Source of the DNA: Paraphaeosphaeria minitans | Lineage: Eukaryota > Ascomycota > Dothideomycetes > Pleosporales > Didymosphaeriaceae | NCBI GenBank assembly: GCA_015832175.1 | Contig: WJXW01000002.1 | Location: 496,001-560,000 of the forward strand | Length of the DNA: 64,000 nt | Direction of reading: 5' to 3' | Part shown: piece by piece, positions 42,573 through 53,985 of the stretch | Numbering within the stretch: position 1 is the stretch's first letter | Layout of the letters: each line of letters opens with the position of its first letter | Notes under the pieces: generated by a model | Told to the model about the DNA's origin: nothing | Seen by the model: only the letters and a program-made list of their open reading frames with translations | The model's database searches: none | Translations under genes and position numbers: made by a program

Positions 42573-43101
42573 TCAGTCGCCCTCCTCATCCCCAAAAGAT
42601 AGCTTGACAGGCTTTCCTTTCTTCTTGGCCTTTTTCACCACCTTCATCTCCGGCTCGTTTGACTCCTTGGCCTCATCGTCCTCCGGCTCCGCAATGACTT
42701 TCGCTACCTTCCGCTTTTTTGTGGCTTTACCAACTTCGACTATGTTGTCCTTGGGTTGTGTTGTTGCTGAGTCCTTCTTGGCTTCATCCTCTTCTTTGGT
42801 CGCATCACTCTGTTCGGTGTCTTTTCCGGCTACCATGGCCTCATACTCGGCTTTGGTCATTGACTGGTTTGTGTCCGCCAAGATATAGGTAGGTGCATCA
42901 TCTTCATCGTCGTCCTTGTGCAACCGCTTGTTCCTAGGAATTGGCTGCTCATGTCGCCCCGAGCCGTCACCGGCTAATTCACCTCGCAGCCGCCGTAGAA
43001 AGGCGGGCTGTTTATCATCTGGAGATTCAATCAGCTCTGCCCATCAACTTCGACATTACAATGTACATACTGTAGTGAAGGTCCTTGGCCTTGAAACTCA
43101 T
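42573..43101 (-). CDS. DUF4604 domain protein
   Basis: Exons 43101-43071 and 43018-42573 (52-nt intron), 158 residues. The small conserved eukaryotic DUF4604 family has a start MSFK... followed by PAFLRRL, then a KR-rich and acidic tail ending in KPVKLSFGDEE. Here: MSFKAKDLHYNDKQPAFLRR, HEQPIPRNKRL, DDAPTYILADTNQSMTKAEYEAM, then lysine clusters (KATKKRKVAK) that can serve as nuclear signals, and PVKLSFGDEEGD. An acceptor at 43037 would shorten the intron to 34 nt and add residues not found in the family, so the 52-nt form, which includes a CTGAT branch site, is preferred. Function unknown; nuclear location is an inference. It is divergently arranged with the GT15 gene. Confidence 0.8.
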
Positions 43102-43906
43102 GACAGCGAGGTCCAAGGAAAAAAGTATTCGACGAGGAGATGCGCTGAATCGCGATACCTGGGTAGTCAAACCGACCAGAAAAGGATACTCCTAAGATCC
43201 GAACGCCCATATATCACGTGAGAACCAAGGGGCCCAGGCACTGTACTGGCTGCGCAGGTCTGATGCTGTTTGTTTAAGGTGCGATGGTTGGTTCGAAGTG
43301 CCGCCAGCGTGGGCCACTTGCGTACGGTGGGTAAGTGCGGGAAGCGGGTGTAGATCTCTTGGCGACGTTAACTCCGTGAGTGACGCGATGTTTACTCTTT
43401 ACCCCTTTCGGCTGATAGTGGCTGCGGCATCGATCTTCCAATGTTCCCTACCGTGATGCGATGCTGGTTGACGTACGTCGCAGAAGTTCATCAGTGCCGG
43501 TCGTAGCTCAGTGTAGCCCACTCGATACGGAAGCCGCCCGCCTCCTCCTGCTTTCTCCTGTCAAAGCTTTCTCGACTAGTTTAATTGACACGCAAACAGT
43601 CCCGCCGCGCCAGTTCACACTGCATTCCTCGCACCGAATAATCCGTCCTCGCTGTCGCGTGCAGATCCCACCCCGTTAAACAAAATCACGCGCGCTTCCA
43701 CTCCCCCGGTTCCTGCCTGGCCGCTCATTCGAGCTCGTGCCTCTCATACAAACGCGCTTCTCGTAGCCCAAGCTCCTTCCAGTCCGATACTGTCCAAGGG
43801 CCGTGAAGAAGTCGCAGAACCGCTGAGTGCGGCAATCAAGAGCACTAGAGGGCGAACGAGGCAGCGGAAGGCATTGTAGGCGCTTCGGAGTGGTTGGTGG
43901 GGCACA
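43102..43906. promoter_or_regulatory. Divergent promoter region of the DUF4604 and GT15 genes
   Basis: The 805 bp between two start codons contain no gene. The right half is pyrimidine-rich on the plus strand (CCTCCTCCTGCTTTCTCCTG near 43540-43560), a common feature of fungal core promoters without TATA. Confidence 0.45.
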
Positions 43907-45563
43907 ATGAGCACGCTGCGAGACCGAGATGTTGCACAGAAGTTGGCCTCACCAAAGCGCGCTCAGGACAGATCAGACCGTCGTTTGCGCCCTTCGAAGA
44001 AGATGACGCCCCAAACAGGTTTCTTCCAGCGACGCATACAGCTCAAAGGCGGATCGTCGTTTTCAGCGCCGCTTGGGATTGTCCTGCTGTTCCCAGTCTT
44101 GGTGGTGATATTGATACTACTTCTCTTCGCGAAGTCGCCTGATGCCGACAGTATCAACACAATGCCTGGTGCAGGGACGCCTCCGTCAATACGGTACTTC
44201 TCATCTCGAGCTCTACTCGTGACTATGCTGATGTTTCGCCAGGAAGATAAGCGACAAGTACGACAAACCATTCGCAATAGGCTGCCTCGAACCCCAAGTC
44301 AACGCACCGCGCGCGAACGCTGCATTCGTTGTGCTAGCGCGAAACCAAGACCTAGAAGGCGTGATACAGTCGGTCAAGTCCATTGAGCGGCATTTCAATC
44401 GTTGGTTCCACTATCCATATGTCTTTCTGAACGATGGGGACTTCAACGAGACTTTCAGGGAGGTCGTGGAGAAGCACGCCAGTGCGAAAGTGGAGTGGGG
44501 CAAGATTAGTCCCGAGATCTGGGGTTTCCCAGACTGGGTCGATCCTGCGGTCGCGAAGGAGGGCATTCAGAAGCAAGGTGACGCTGCCGTCATGTATGGC
44601 GGAGAGGAGAGCTATCACAAAATGTGCCGTTTCTACTCGGGGTAAGATAGTTGTCCGGACGCAGGCTGCTGATGCTGATGGCAAGTCAGTTTCTTCTACA
44701 AGCATGAGCTGCTTCAAAAGTACGAATGGTACTGGCGGTTGGAACCAGAGATCAAGTACTTCTGCGACATTACATACGACCCGTTCCAGCACATGATCCG
44801 GAACAACAAAACGTACGGCTTCACTATTGCCATCAAAGAGCTGAGAGAGACAGTTCCCAACATTTTCCGATACGCTTCGGCGTACAGGAGGAAACACAAT
44901 CTGAAATCACAAGGCCTGTGGGAAATGTTTGTGGAGAAGCCAGAAGCGCGAGAGGAGAGGGTGCTCAAAGAGAAGGAGGACGCAAAGAAAGATGAGAAAC
45001 AGAAGCCCCTTCCACAAGAAGCCCTTGCTGCAGAGCCTGATTACAATACACTCCCAGGAATCGAACCCGAAGCAATGGAGGGCGAAACGTACAACATGTG
45101 CCATTTCTGGAGCAACTTTGAGATTGCTCGACTGGACTTCTTCCGCAGCAAGGAATACAACGATTTCTTCGAGATGATGGACCGCAGCGGTGGTTTCTGG
45201 AACGAGCGATGGGGAGACGCACCGATCCATTCGCTGGCCGCTGGAGCATTGCTTGGTCCGAAGGACGTCCACTACTTCCGAGACTTTGGATACAGGCACA
45301 CCACGATCCAGCATTGCCCAGCGAATGCACCAGCCCGGCAGCTACCCAGAAGGCCGTATCTCGAGAAAACGACCGTGGACGAGAAGGCTCGGCGCGAAGA
45401 AGACAATTATTGGGCACACTACGACCCGGTGAGGGAGAACGGCGTCGGTTGCCGGTGTCGCTGCGACACAGACATCGTCGACGTAGAGGGCAAACAAGGC
45501 TCGTGCCTCGCAGAGTGGGTCGAGGTGGCTGGCGGGTGGGCAACGCCGCCCGAATCAGTTTGA
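43907..45563 (+). CDS. GT15 alpha-1,2-mannosyltransferase (KRE2/MNT1/KTR family)
   Basis: Exons 43907-44193, 44243-44641, 44690-45563 (introns 49 and 48 nt), 519 residues. GT15 enzymes sit in the Golgi membrane and add alpha-1,2-mannose from GDP-mannose to N- and O-glycans of wall proteins. A basic cytosolic stretch precedes the anchor LGIVLLFPVLVVILILLLF (about 55-75). The catalytic domain has FVVLARNQDLEGVIQSVKSI, FNRWFHYPYVFLNDGDF, YEWYWRLEPEIKYFCDITYD, and the signature YNMCHFWSNFEI near 362-373 that holds the glutamate nucleophile region, then HYFRDFGYRHTTIQHCP. The splices restore SIR-KISDKYDKPF and FYSG-FFYKHELL. An insert of lysines and glutamates (EKEDAKKDEKQK) near 325 and the long C-terminus (DPVRENGVGCRCRCDTDI) mark the KTR1/KTR4-like subgroup. 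Confidence 0.93.
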
Positions 45564-46390
45564 GACGTCTTCACATTCGGGATGATACCAAAGAGGCGCA
45601 ACAGGATTTCCGGAAGGTCTGCTTTGGGAGGAGGTCATGTCTGAACGAGCCATGAGGCACGAGGATGAATATGCTTCTGTGAATATCTGTTGGAGCGCTT
45701 TGTACGAGTACCTACTGCAGGCATGTGTATGCAACGAGTGTGGCGGCGTCAGCACCGTCATGGATAGAGCAATTGTAAGCTTATTGATCTTCATCCGCTT
45801 GGCTGTGTTCTGGTCTTGAAGTGAGTTGTGACTGTTTCATTGTTGGATAGATTCCGAGACCGGCCACCTGTGGCAGGCCAAATGAAGGGCGGGATGGTGG
45901 GTGGCTGCGTGACTTCCTTTCACAGTAGTCTACTACTATCTATCGCGTTGCTGATAGGGCCTGTGGATCCTAGCGGCTGCTTTCCGAGGGAAACCCCGGC
46001 GCGCGCAGCTGCAGCCTGCGACTATCTAGCTACACCCCGCCGCAGCCTGTACAATGCCCTGTGCCCCGACAGCGACAGCTTCATCACCTCTCCAGCCCCC
46101 CCGGTTCCCCCGCCCTTTGGACGCAACTGACACTGAAAGAAACAGCACACGGGAAAAGTCTCCCATGGGCGTCTCCTGCTCAACCACGCAGCAGTAGTGG
46201 TCGAGCTCGCGCAGGTGCCCCGCCGTTCCACTCCCCCGCGGTTAGCTTTCCCCATCCACGCCTTGGTTGTTAGGCAGCGCCCGGCCTGACCATCCACGCC
46301 CAGCCCTGTTTGTTGCACACTTGAACGGTCGCCGCCGCCGCCCACCTTCGCCGGCTGCTCTTCATACTTACACAGTGGTGCAGCGCTGAC
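45564..46390. other. Spacer and leader of the following gene
   Basis: No gene is supported; the last 300 bp are GC- and pyrimidine-rich. Confidence 0.45.
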
Positions 46391-48760
46391 ATGACCGACG
46401 ACAGGCCTGACGCTGCTCAGGAACTCGAATACCCGCCCATTCGGGTCGACCGGTCTCTAGCCCAGCTCGACCTCAACACTCTGATCATGCGTTCGAACCC
46501 CCGCCCCGCCCAAGAGGCTACCTCCCTCGAAGACAGCACGTACGAGGTGCTTGACCGCCCTGGCTATCTTTCGGACGACGACGGGCACACGGCCTCGGTC
46601 GCCTCGACTTCCCCCGATAACATGTCTGTGACCCTCTCCGAGACCGAGAGCGAGGGCGAAGACGACTTCGCCGACTACCACAACGGCGAGGCTTCCCAGC
46701 TCGCCGAGTCTACCACACCCGACCCTCTTGACACCGACGTCATAGCCGCCGGCGAGGACAGCACCCTCACGGAACGACCCGGCCTGAGCGACAGTGAGAG
46801 CTCCTTCCACTTCAGCCTGGATGAGCGGCCTCTCAAAGGTCTTGCTTTGAGCGAGGGACGCAGCGTTGTCAAGGAGTTCACTCCGGAGCAGAGCACCTCC
46901 AAGGTGCTAAAGCCGTACGGCTGTACCAACATTCGCCTATCCGTTGCCATTTTTCTCGCCCGTGGCTTCTATCCCGAACGTGGTTCTTTCAGGGTCTTGT
47001 TCGTCGGCCGACTGGACACCTGGAGTGAAGAAGGTATCAAGACTAGTATTCTCAATGCTCTCCTCGCCTCGCCCGGTTCCTCCAAGTCTGTCATGGTGCG
47101 TGGCCAAGTCGAGCGATACAGCCCAGTTCTCCACGCAGCTCATTGCACAGGCGTCCAAGTGCAGTCCAAGATAGGCACACTCAAGCGTACCATCTTCAAG
47201 CTTGACATCAGTGATGGAGCGGACCTTGTAGTCAGCCACGGCCGCAAGAAAGACCCCTTGCCTGACTTGGCCATCTTCTGTTACCCTCAGACAAGCCCTG
47301 CTCCCTTGACCGAGGCAGAGTACCTCGACGCTCGCCTCGCTTGCAGGGAGAGCGGCATTCCTACCCTAGATATTACTGACCATCGAAGGTTCAACGAGGA
47401 GCACCCAGGATTCAAGAGGAATACAGAAAATGTGGCCTTCCGAGTGTGTGTGGAGGGCAAGACCGACGCAGACTTCAGGCAGATCGATTGGCTCCCAGTG
47501 GATGTCTACACGTTCATGCACCTGGAGCCCTCGGACCTCAACCGCCATCTTGCCGCTATCAGTCCTGGTCCGCACAACCCACGACAGACTACCCGTCACC
47601 GCCATGTCAACTCGTGGAATCCTGCGAGCGTGATACCCGGCTTCGTCCGGCAAGGATTCAAGTCTTTGATGTCTGTCGATGCTCACTTGAAGCTGGGTCT
47701 GCTTCTGTTTGCTTTGACTGGATTGATCACAGCTGTTTATCTCGGAGCGTCGATTGCGCAGCTCCAAAACAGTTCGACTACACCCGGAGTCGCGCAGCCG
47801 CCTCTCACTTCAGCCCGTACTACGATAACCCACCACGAGATGAAGACTTCCGCCTTGCAAATGAGCACGCCGATCCTATCTGCTCCTTCGGTCAAGGACA
47901 AGGCCGAAGACTTCGCCAAACAACGCGATACCATCCAGCCTCAAAAGGAGAAAGCTATCCAGGATGCGCGAAAGATGGCGTACAAGGAAGATTACATGAA
48001 AGCGGTTGCAAAGGCGCGAGAAAAGCTAGAGAAGAAGAGGGACGAGTTGCGTCGAAGAGAGATAGCTGCGAAGACTGCCAAGATTGGTGGCTTTGAAATA
48101 CAGACAAGTGGTGACCAGCAATTCATCCTTCGTCCATCCGAAGGTTTCACCGGACGGACACGGAAGCCTCAGCTGCAAATCCAGGTGTCGCGGGATTCAA
48201 AGAATGTCCCTATCCGCTACGAGCGCACGATGGACGGTGTTTACGTTGTGGACCTAGAAAATCAATACCCAGTCGGCCCCTTCAACGTCAGCATAGCTAC
48301 TCACTCTAAACCGCTAATGCAGCAGTCCTTCAACATCAGGCTGGGCCTCCAGAAGTCCCGCTTGGAACAGTGGTGGAGCAGGCTTCAGCGTGAAAGCGAC
48401 AAGGCTCAGGACCTTCTCCGCGACGTTTCCTCCAACGTTAAAGAGCAACTCGAAGCAGCCTATGCACGCATAGCAGAGCAGACGCATGGTTTGAGAGAGA
48501 AGGTGGAACGCTCAGAACATGATGTGACTGAGCGAGTGCGAGAGGCCACGCAGCATATTGACCGTCAGCTGCACAAGGTTGGTGATGAAGTATGGACGAG
48601 CCTTCGCCAGACTACAGCACCTGTCCGCACATCTCGTCGTACTCTGTGGGCGAGGAACAATGCCCATGTCTGGCGATGTGGCTTTGAGCGGATGGTTGGC
48701 CTGTCGAGTCGGGAGGAAGACGGCAAGAAGACGCGGTCATGCGAGGCGGCCAACTGGTGA
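46391..48760 (+). CDS. Large orphan membrane protein with acidic N-terminus and coiled coil
   Basis: Single exon of 789 residues. Residues 1-170 are acidic and serine-rich (LSETESEGEDDFADYH) and probably disordered. Residues 175-400 form a well-composed soluble domain, with NIRLSVAIFLARGFYP and SFRVLFVGRLDTWSEEGIKT, then DLAIFCYPQTSPA. One membrane helix follows at about 434-458 (LKLGLLLFALTGLITAVYLGA). After it, a coiled coil (about 517-563: KAVAKAREKLEKKRDELRRRE) leads to a beta-rich segment (PQLQIQVSRDSKN ... YVVDLENQYPVGPFNVSIA) and a second helical stretch to the end. The order suggests a cytosolic nucleotide- or protein-binding head tethered to a membrane, with an Ig-like domain across it. 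FVGRLDTWS superficially recalls a Rossmann start but lacks a glycine loop. No family name can be given. Codons are C-biased, so it is likely a conserved, expressed gene. Confidence 0.75.
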   Translation: MTDDRPDAAQELEYPPIRVDRSLAQLDLNTLIMRSNPRPAQEATSLEDSTYEVLDRPGYLSDDDGHTASVASTSPDNMSVTLSETESEGEDDFADYHNGEASQLAESTTPDPLDTDVIAAGEDSTLTERPGLSDSESSFHFSLDERPLKGLALSEGRSVVKEFTPEQSTSKVLKPYGCTNIRLSVAIFLARGFYPERGSFRVLFVGRLDTWSEEGIKTSILNALLASPGSSKSVMVRGQVERYSPVLHAAHCTGVQVQSKIGTLKRTIFKLDISDGADLVVSHGRKKDPLPDLAIFCYPQTSPAPLTEAEYLDARLACRESGIPTLDITDHRRFNEEHPGFKRNTENVAFRVCVEGKTDADFRQIDWLPVDVYTFMHLEPSDLNRHLAAISPGPHNPRQTTRHRHVNSWNPASVIPGFVRQGFKSLMSVDAHLKLGLLLFALTGLITAVYLGASIAQLQNSSTTPGVAQPPLTSARTTITHHEMKTSALQMSTPILSAPSVKDKAEDFAKQRDTIQPQKEKAIQDARKMAYKEDYMKAVAKAREKLEKKRDELRRREIAAKTAKIGGFEIQTSGDQQFILRPSEGFTGRTRKPQLQIQVSRDSKNVPIRYERTMDGVYVVDLENQYPVGPFNVSIATHSKPLMQQSFNIRLGLQKSRLEQWWSRLQRESDKAQDLLRDVSSNVKEQLEAAYARIAEQTHGLREKVERSEHDVTERVREATQHIDRQLHKVGDEVWTSLRQTTAPVRTSRRTLWARNNAHVWRCGFERMVGLSSREEDGKKTRSCEAANW

Positions 48761-50789
48761 AGGACGGATTGAGGGCACGTGTCCTGGATGTATTGGCGTT
48801 CCCGCTTTCTTTTTCACATGGGGTGGTGTCTGGCGTTTGACCTTTGGGGTAAGACTACAGATGCATGATATACCAGAATCACGGGACCACGAGGAAGGCG
48901 CAGTAAGGGTTATTGGTGTTTCTGCTTGGCGATCTGGGTTGGATTTGACTCGGCGCTCAGAGCCCATAGGTACTTTAGCTTCACAATGAGAGTATTTTCA
49001 TGTTTTTGGAAAAGTTTGTCTTGTGGTCGCTGGAAAATGCGAATTGGTCAAAATCGCCGCGCGTCCGTTTCGCAATGTGGGCTGTCGGGTGTGCCACGGT
49101 CTGAGAAGTGCATGCTCGTCTTCCAGGTAAGCATCTGCATAGGAGATTAGCACGAAGGGAAGGGGCAGAGTGATGAATGAGGACCGAATCCTAGGTTCCC
49201 CAGCGTTCACCGCATCAGAGCAAGAAGCCCAGCTGAAACCGTCCCTAGCCGTCGGTCCCATCTCGCCAATCCTTCCCACGCGGCGGGCGCACTTGCGAAC
49301 CACGAGCTTTTGGTGGCGGTTTGAAATTGTCTAGCCTCATCACGCTAGACTGGGGCTTCGAAGATCCACCGGCAACGATGCTCGCGTGGGCCGGAGCGAT
49401 AGCGTGCAGCTCGTTGGGGACTAGTCGAGAACCTTAAATTTCCTCCTAGCGCCTCCGAAGCGTGGACGTTGCTGCGCATCGATTGAGGACAACGGGGGGG
49501 GGGGGGAGGTTGTGCCACAGTGTGGTGCTGGATTAGGTACAGGGGAGCGTCCGCATGGGGAATGTTGTCACGGTAGTGTGGTGTCGGAGGCCGAGGTCTC
49601 TGCTCAGACGGAGATATGGTTCTGGGAGTGGGTAGCTAGGTAGCGGTGCGAGATTAGGTTGGCGATGCATGACAGTGACGGTAGGTACATGTGCTCTAAA
49701 CTTGGATCACTTGGTCTGGCTTCCAGTGCTTGCCTGCTACTGCCGCCCTTGCGAGAACGGCGCCGCGCAACGGCGGGTGAGGAGGATTTTTACCATCCCG
49801 TGGAGGTAGGTAGAAGAAATGCAGAGTGCCGCAAGGCTAGGTACATGCGCTGTCGCACACCTCAGCTGCGCTGGTCGCAACGTTTGGGGTTATCATAGGT
49901 ATGATCCGCGGAGCGTTGGAAGGTGCATCCTTCCCGCCATCTGCGAGCGTTCCTAGTACCGTATAAGATTTAAGGTTGCCGATCCCGCGAGCAACGCTAT
50001 CATTTCGCGCTCGGTACCAACAGGTACATGCCACAAGTACCTGGACACCTGCGCTCGCTCCCTCCGAGTCGGGAGGATGACGCCATGATGGATGGGAGGT
50101 TCTTCTTCCGATGAACGAACCGCCTGCGAATCACGATGTAGTTTTGATTCTCCTTATAGCCAGGATAAGGGCTAGAGTCGTCGATCAGTAGGATATGGAA
50201 GGTACCGTGGGGGTCGCTTTGCTAGTCTATCACTCGGCTTGGATGGTAATCGTACTGTAGGTATGCGCAGTTGCCGAAGGGTGCTCCGCCAGCTTCATCG
50301 CCACCGCCATAACCCCCTCGTGAAACCCATCCAGACATGCGGAACATGCATACCCATCCACACCAGCATCCAGCTAGAGCCACCGTTCCCGACATCCTGG
50401 GACAACAAGCTACAAGCCTCGCGCTTGTACAACTAAGCAGTGGGTCAGCAGCACACGTGTGTGCTAGACTGCTCGGATGCCGATTTGGCCCGGGGGCGGA
50501 CGTGTAGAGGCCCCGGATGGTTGTAACAAGCTAAAGTCGCTTCGAAGTGAGGAGGCGTCTAGACTCGGAGCTCTCTGTGGTCTTGTAAACACGCTGGCTC
50601 CTTCCGGCTTGAGAGTCTGAGGGCTCGTTTTGTCCTTGATGTCAACGCAGTGACCTACTTGTTTGGAATAATCGGGGGAGAAGCGAACACGCCGCTACTC
50701 ACTGAGCAAGTGTTGACAATTGCGCGACGGGCAGCTGGGACGGAAGAGCGACGGGAGGTGGCTCAGACTCAGAGCCACGCAGCTACAGT
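48761..50789. other. 2-kb spacer with a poly-G tract
   Basis: A run of 13 G occurs at 49494-49506, and several TAGGTAGG/GGTACATG motifs near 49630-49850. No gene is supported. The right end is the promoter of the receptor gene. Confidence 0.45.
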
Positions 50790-52644
50790 ATGGAGTTCCT
50801 CTGGACAGTGCTGTTCTTCCTTGTTGCGCGTTTGTCTTGCGCACAGAGTCAGAGTGGCTCCGATGTCCTAGCCTCCGCAATCGCAAAATTGCCACCGTGC
50901 GCGGTAAGTGAGAACGTTCGGGTGCATGGGAAATCAGACTGATTGTGCACCAGTTGAACTGTACAATTGCCACCATCGGCGCATCATCGTGCGAACTGAC
51001 AGACCTCGCCTGCATAGAAGGCAACGGGAAGCTGTTGGCGGATTTGACGACATGTGTCAAGGCGAAATGCACGATCAGAGAGGCTCTCAGTATGTTTGTC
51101 CGGATTGCTTGTTGCATGGTTATATGCTGACGGAAGTAGCTGCGAAACGATTCCTTGAGGAACTGCTGCGAGCGCCGCTCCGCAATAAGACGCTGGTCGG
51201 GACGTATACTTGCTTGATCATGGGAGCAATAGCTGTGCTGGTATTTCTCCTGAGGGTGGTTGCGCGGCTGCCGATGCTTGGGGGTCAATGGGGACTTGAT
51301 GACTGGGCTATGACGGCTTCTATGGTAGGGTCGCGAGATTCCGTGCGGTCCAAGTACTAGGACTGACAGTGTACAGTTGTTCAACGTTCCGCTTACCGTT
51401 TGCGCATTCTTTCGTAAGTCTCATGCTCTTTCAAGGAGTCGAACGATCAGCTAACAAAGTCAGTGAACAAACTCGGGATGGGCAAGGACATGTGGTATGT
51501 GCCGTTCGGAAACATTACGAAGATCCTAGAGGTACGTTGTCACAACCTGAAGTATGGAAAGCATCAGTTGACAATTCCCAGATCTTCTACTTTACCGAGC
51601 TCCTCTATTTGACCGCAATCGCGTTGACCAAGATATCGATCTTGCTCTTCTACCTTCGCATTTTCCCCCACAAGGGCCTCCGCCGGGCCATCTACTGCAC
51701 AATTGTGTTCTGTGTTCTGTACATTATCGCATTTGTCACAGCAACAGCCCTGCAATGTCTTCCGGTCAAACGAGCGTGGCTCAGATGGGATGGCGAGGAC
51801 CAGGGAAAATGCACTAACTTGAATGCCCTCGGCTGGCTGTCGGCTGGTATGAATATCGGTCTCGATCTGTTCGTAATCGTCCTGCCCATGGGACAGATTA
51901 AGAAGTTGTCCATGAGCCGCCATCGCAGGTTCGGAATAATGCTCATGTTTCTCCTTGGAGGCTTGTGAGTGGGCTCCTGTGAATCGATCTACCTTCGTCT
52001 AACATACATCTAGCGTCACCATCGTCAGCATCCTCCGCTTGAAGTACATAGTGCAATTCGCACACACGGAAAACGTCACCTGGGACTACCTGCCCATCGG
52101 TATCTGGTCTGCAGTCGAGACTGATGTCGGTGTCATCGTAGCCTGCATGCCTGCCATGCGTTCGCTGGAAAGCTCACTGCGCAACCGTTACTTCCCCAAA
52201 ATACAGACGTCGACGAAATTCTCCGAAGAAGACAGCAGGAAGAAGAGCTACTCCTCGGGCAGGCGCGTGCTGAGCAGCTTTACTCTAAGCACCGTAGGGA
52301 AGCCGGACAAAGAAGATTTCATGCGGTTGGAAGACTATGAGTTACGGAGCAAGAGAGCACTCGACGGCAGAGTGGTGAAGTCAACTATTTCGGACAACTC
52401 GCTGACACGGTCGCTTGGGTGGAATGAGGATCAGCTGCCGCTGGCTACGGCGCCGGAGATGGGAGGGCTGCCGCTCAGCGCCATCATGGTGCAGACCGAG
52501 TACAGCGTGGATAGAGGGAGTCAGAAGGCGCGCACGGGGTTCGCGTATTCGCCACCGAGACATGCGGATCCGTTGTCACCTGTCGTGGGAAAGAGCACCG
52601 AGGGGGATCATCTGTGGCATGCGCATGTTTCGTCGCCGAGGTGA
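50790..52644 (+). CDS. Pth11-like seven-helix receptor with an extracellular CFEM domain
   Basis: Seven exons: 50790-50903, 50954-51089, 51140-51324, 51377-51413, 51464-51531, 51582-51964, 52014-52644; introns are 49-52 nt and 517 residues result. A signal peptide (MEFLWTVLFFLVARLSCA) precedes a CFEM-type domain with Cys37, 41, 51, 58, 72 and 77 (PPCALNC, SSCELTDLAC, TTCVKAKC). Canonical CFEM has eight cysteines; the second of the CxC pair and the last are absent. Then come seven hydrophobic helices of the fungal rhodopsin-like domain (TYTCLIMGAIAVLVFLLRVV, DDWAMTASM, LYLTAIALTKISILLFYLRIF, GMNIGLDLFVIVLPM) and a 170-residue cytosolic tail rich in Ser and Arg. Exon 4 is only 37 nt. In plant-pathogenic fungi this receptor class senses host surface cues for appressorium formation; here the ligand is unknown. 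Confidence 0.9.
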
Positions 52645-53066
52645 ATGGCCTGTGGTGTGGCGAGCGAGGGCGGAAAGCAGAGGAAATGACCAGACTACCT
52701 ATTCGATACCCATCACGATACAGAAACTGTTTGATGACTGTTCATCGACTCACACGATGAGTCCGAGTCCACGTCATGTCAAGGTGCTCGCGAGCGATGG
52801 GGGTGTGCGATGCAGCGAGGTAGGTAGCTACCTACAGGCGGCAGAGACCCTGCTTAAGGCGCCACGGTGGCTGTGCGGCGCCCCATGTGGCACGTGCATG
52901 GTCCGTCGCACCTGCCTGCCCCTCAATCGCGACTTCTGTTTAAATTCTGGTTTACAGCCAACAACACGCCCCATACACACCCCTTACACACCGCACGCAC
53001 CAAATCGCTGCTCGCCGACACCCTCACATCCCTAGCTTATCCACTCTCCCAGTCTCCTCTGTCACC
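52645..53066. other. Spacer and RanBP1 promoter
   Basis: GTAGGTAGCTACCTAC near 52819-52834 is a short palindrome. The last 80 bp are CA- and C-rich leader sequence. No gene. Confidence 0.45.
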
Positions 53067-53985
53067 ATGGCCGACGCCAAACCTGACCCCGCCGCCGAGC
53101 AGGTGCAGGCTAACCCCTCCGCCACTCTCCAGAAGGACGAGACAGCCAAGGTGACGACTGACATCACCGACGCGAAGCCCGCCGAGGAGAAGGCTGCTGC
53201 TGCTGCCTCCACCGTCACCGAGACCGTGGCCAACGCTGCTTCGACCGCCACCACTGCCGTCAAGGACAATGTTTTCTCCATGTTTGGCGGGGGGCCCAAG
53301 AAGGAGAAGAAAGAGGAGGTCGACGACGCCGACGAGCCTTCGGGCGCGTCCAAGCCCAAGGTAGCGGTCAGCGCATACGATGCCGCTGGAATGTACTTGA
53401 CTGACCCGCTGCAGGACGAGAACCCCGAGAACGAGGAGCCCGATGTCGACTTCCAGCCCGTAGTCCACCTCACCGAGAAGGTCGACGTCAGAACCAACGA
53501 GGAGCTCGAGGAGCAGACGTTCAAGATGCGCGCCAAGCTGTTCAAGTTCGACAGGGACTCGCGAGAGTGGAAGGAGCGGGGCACTGGTGACGTTAGGTTA
53601 CTGAAGCACAAGGAGAACGGCAAGACTCGCCTCGTTATGCGCCGGGACAAGACCCTCAAGGTCTGCGCCAACCACTACGGTATGTTTTGAGGTTGCAGGC
53701 CCATGCAACGTGCGCTAACGGACGTAGTCGTGCCTGACATGAAGCTCTCCCCCAACGTCGGTTCCGACCGCAGTTGGGTGTGGAACGCCGCCGCCGACGT
53801 GAGCGAGGGCGAGCCTGAGGCTCAGACCCTTGCTATCCGTTTCGCCAACAGCGAGAGTGAGCATTTCGCCCCTATTGCTTGCGCTTTCACCTGGCTAACA
53901 AACTTGCGCAGACGCCAACGCCTTCAAGGAGGCCTTCATCAAGGCCCAGCAGGAGAACGAGGCGCTGTTCAAAGCGTCCGAGTAG
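53067..53985 (+). CDS. Ran-specific GTPase-activating cofactor RanBP1 (Yrb1/Sbp1)
   Basis: Exons 53067-53679, 53728-53856, 53912-53985 (introns 48 and 55 nt), 271 residues. The Ran-binding domain occupies about 132-255: [70 protein letters not shown], then [17 protein letters not shown] and the end [20 protein letters not shown]. It stimulates RanGAP and releases cargo from exportins at the nuclear pore, in the cytosol. The 125-residue N-terminal extension is Ala-, Lys- and Glu-rich and disordered, longer than in yeast but usual in filamentous fungi. The splices restore ANHY-VVPDMKL and NSE-NANAFKE. Strong C-bias at third positions fits a highly expressed housekeeping gene. Confidence 0.95.

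Noticed and set aside
53024..53671. 215-codon minus-strand frame over RanBP1
   Set aside because: A shadow of the Ala/Glu/Lys-rich coding sequence; RanBP1 is certain on the plus strand.
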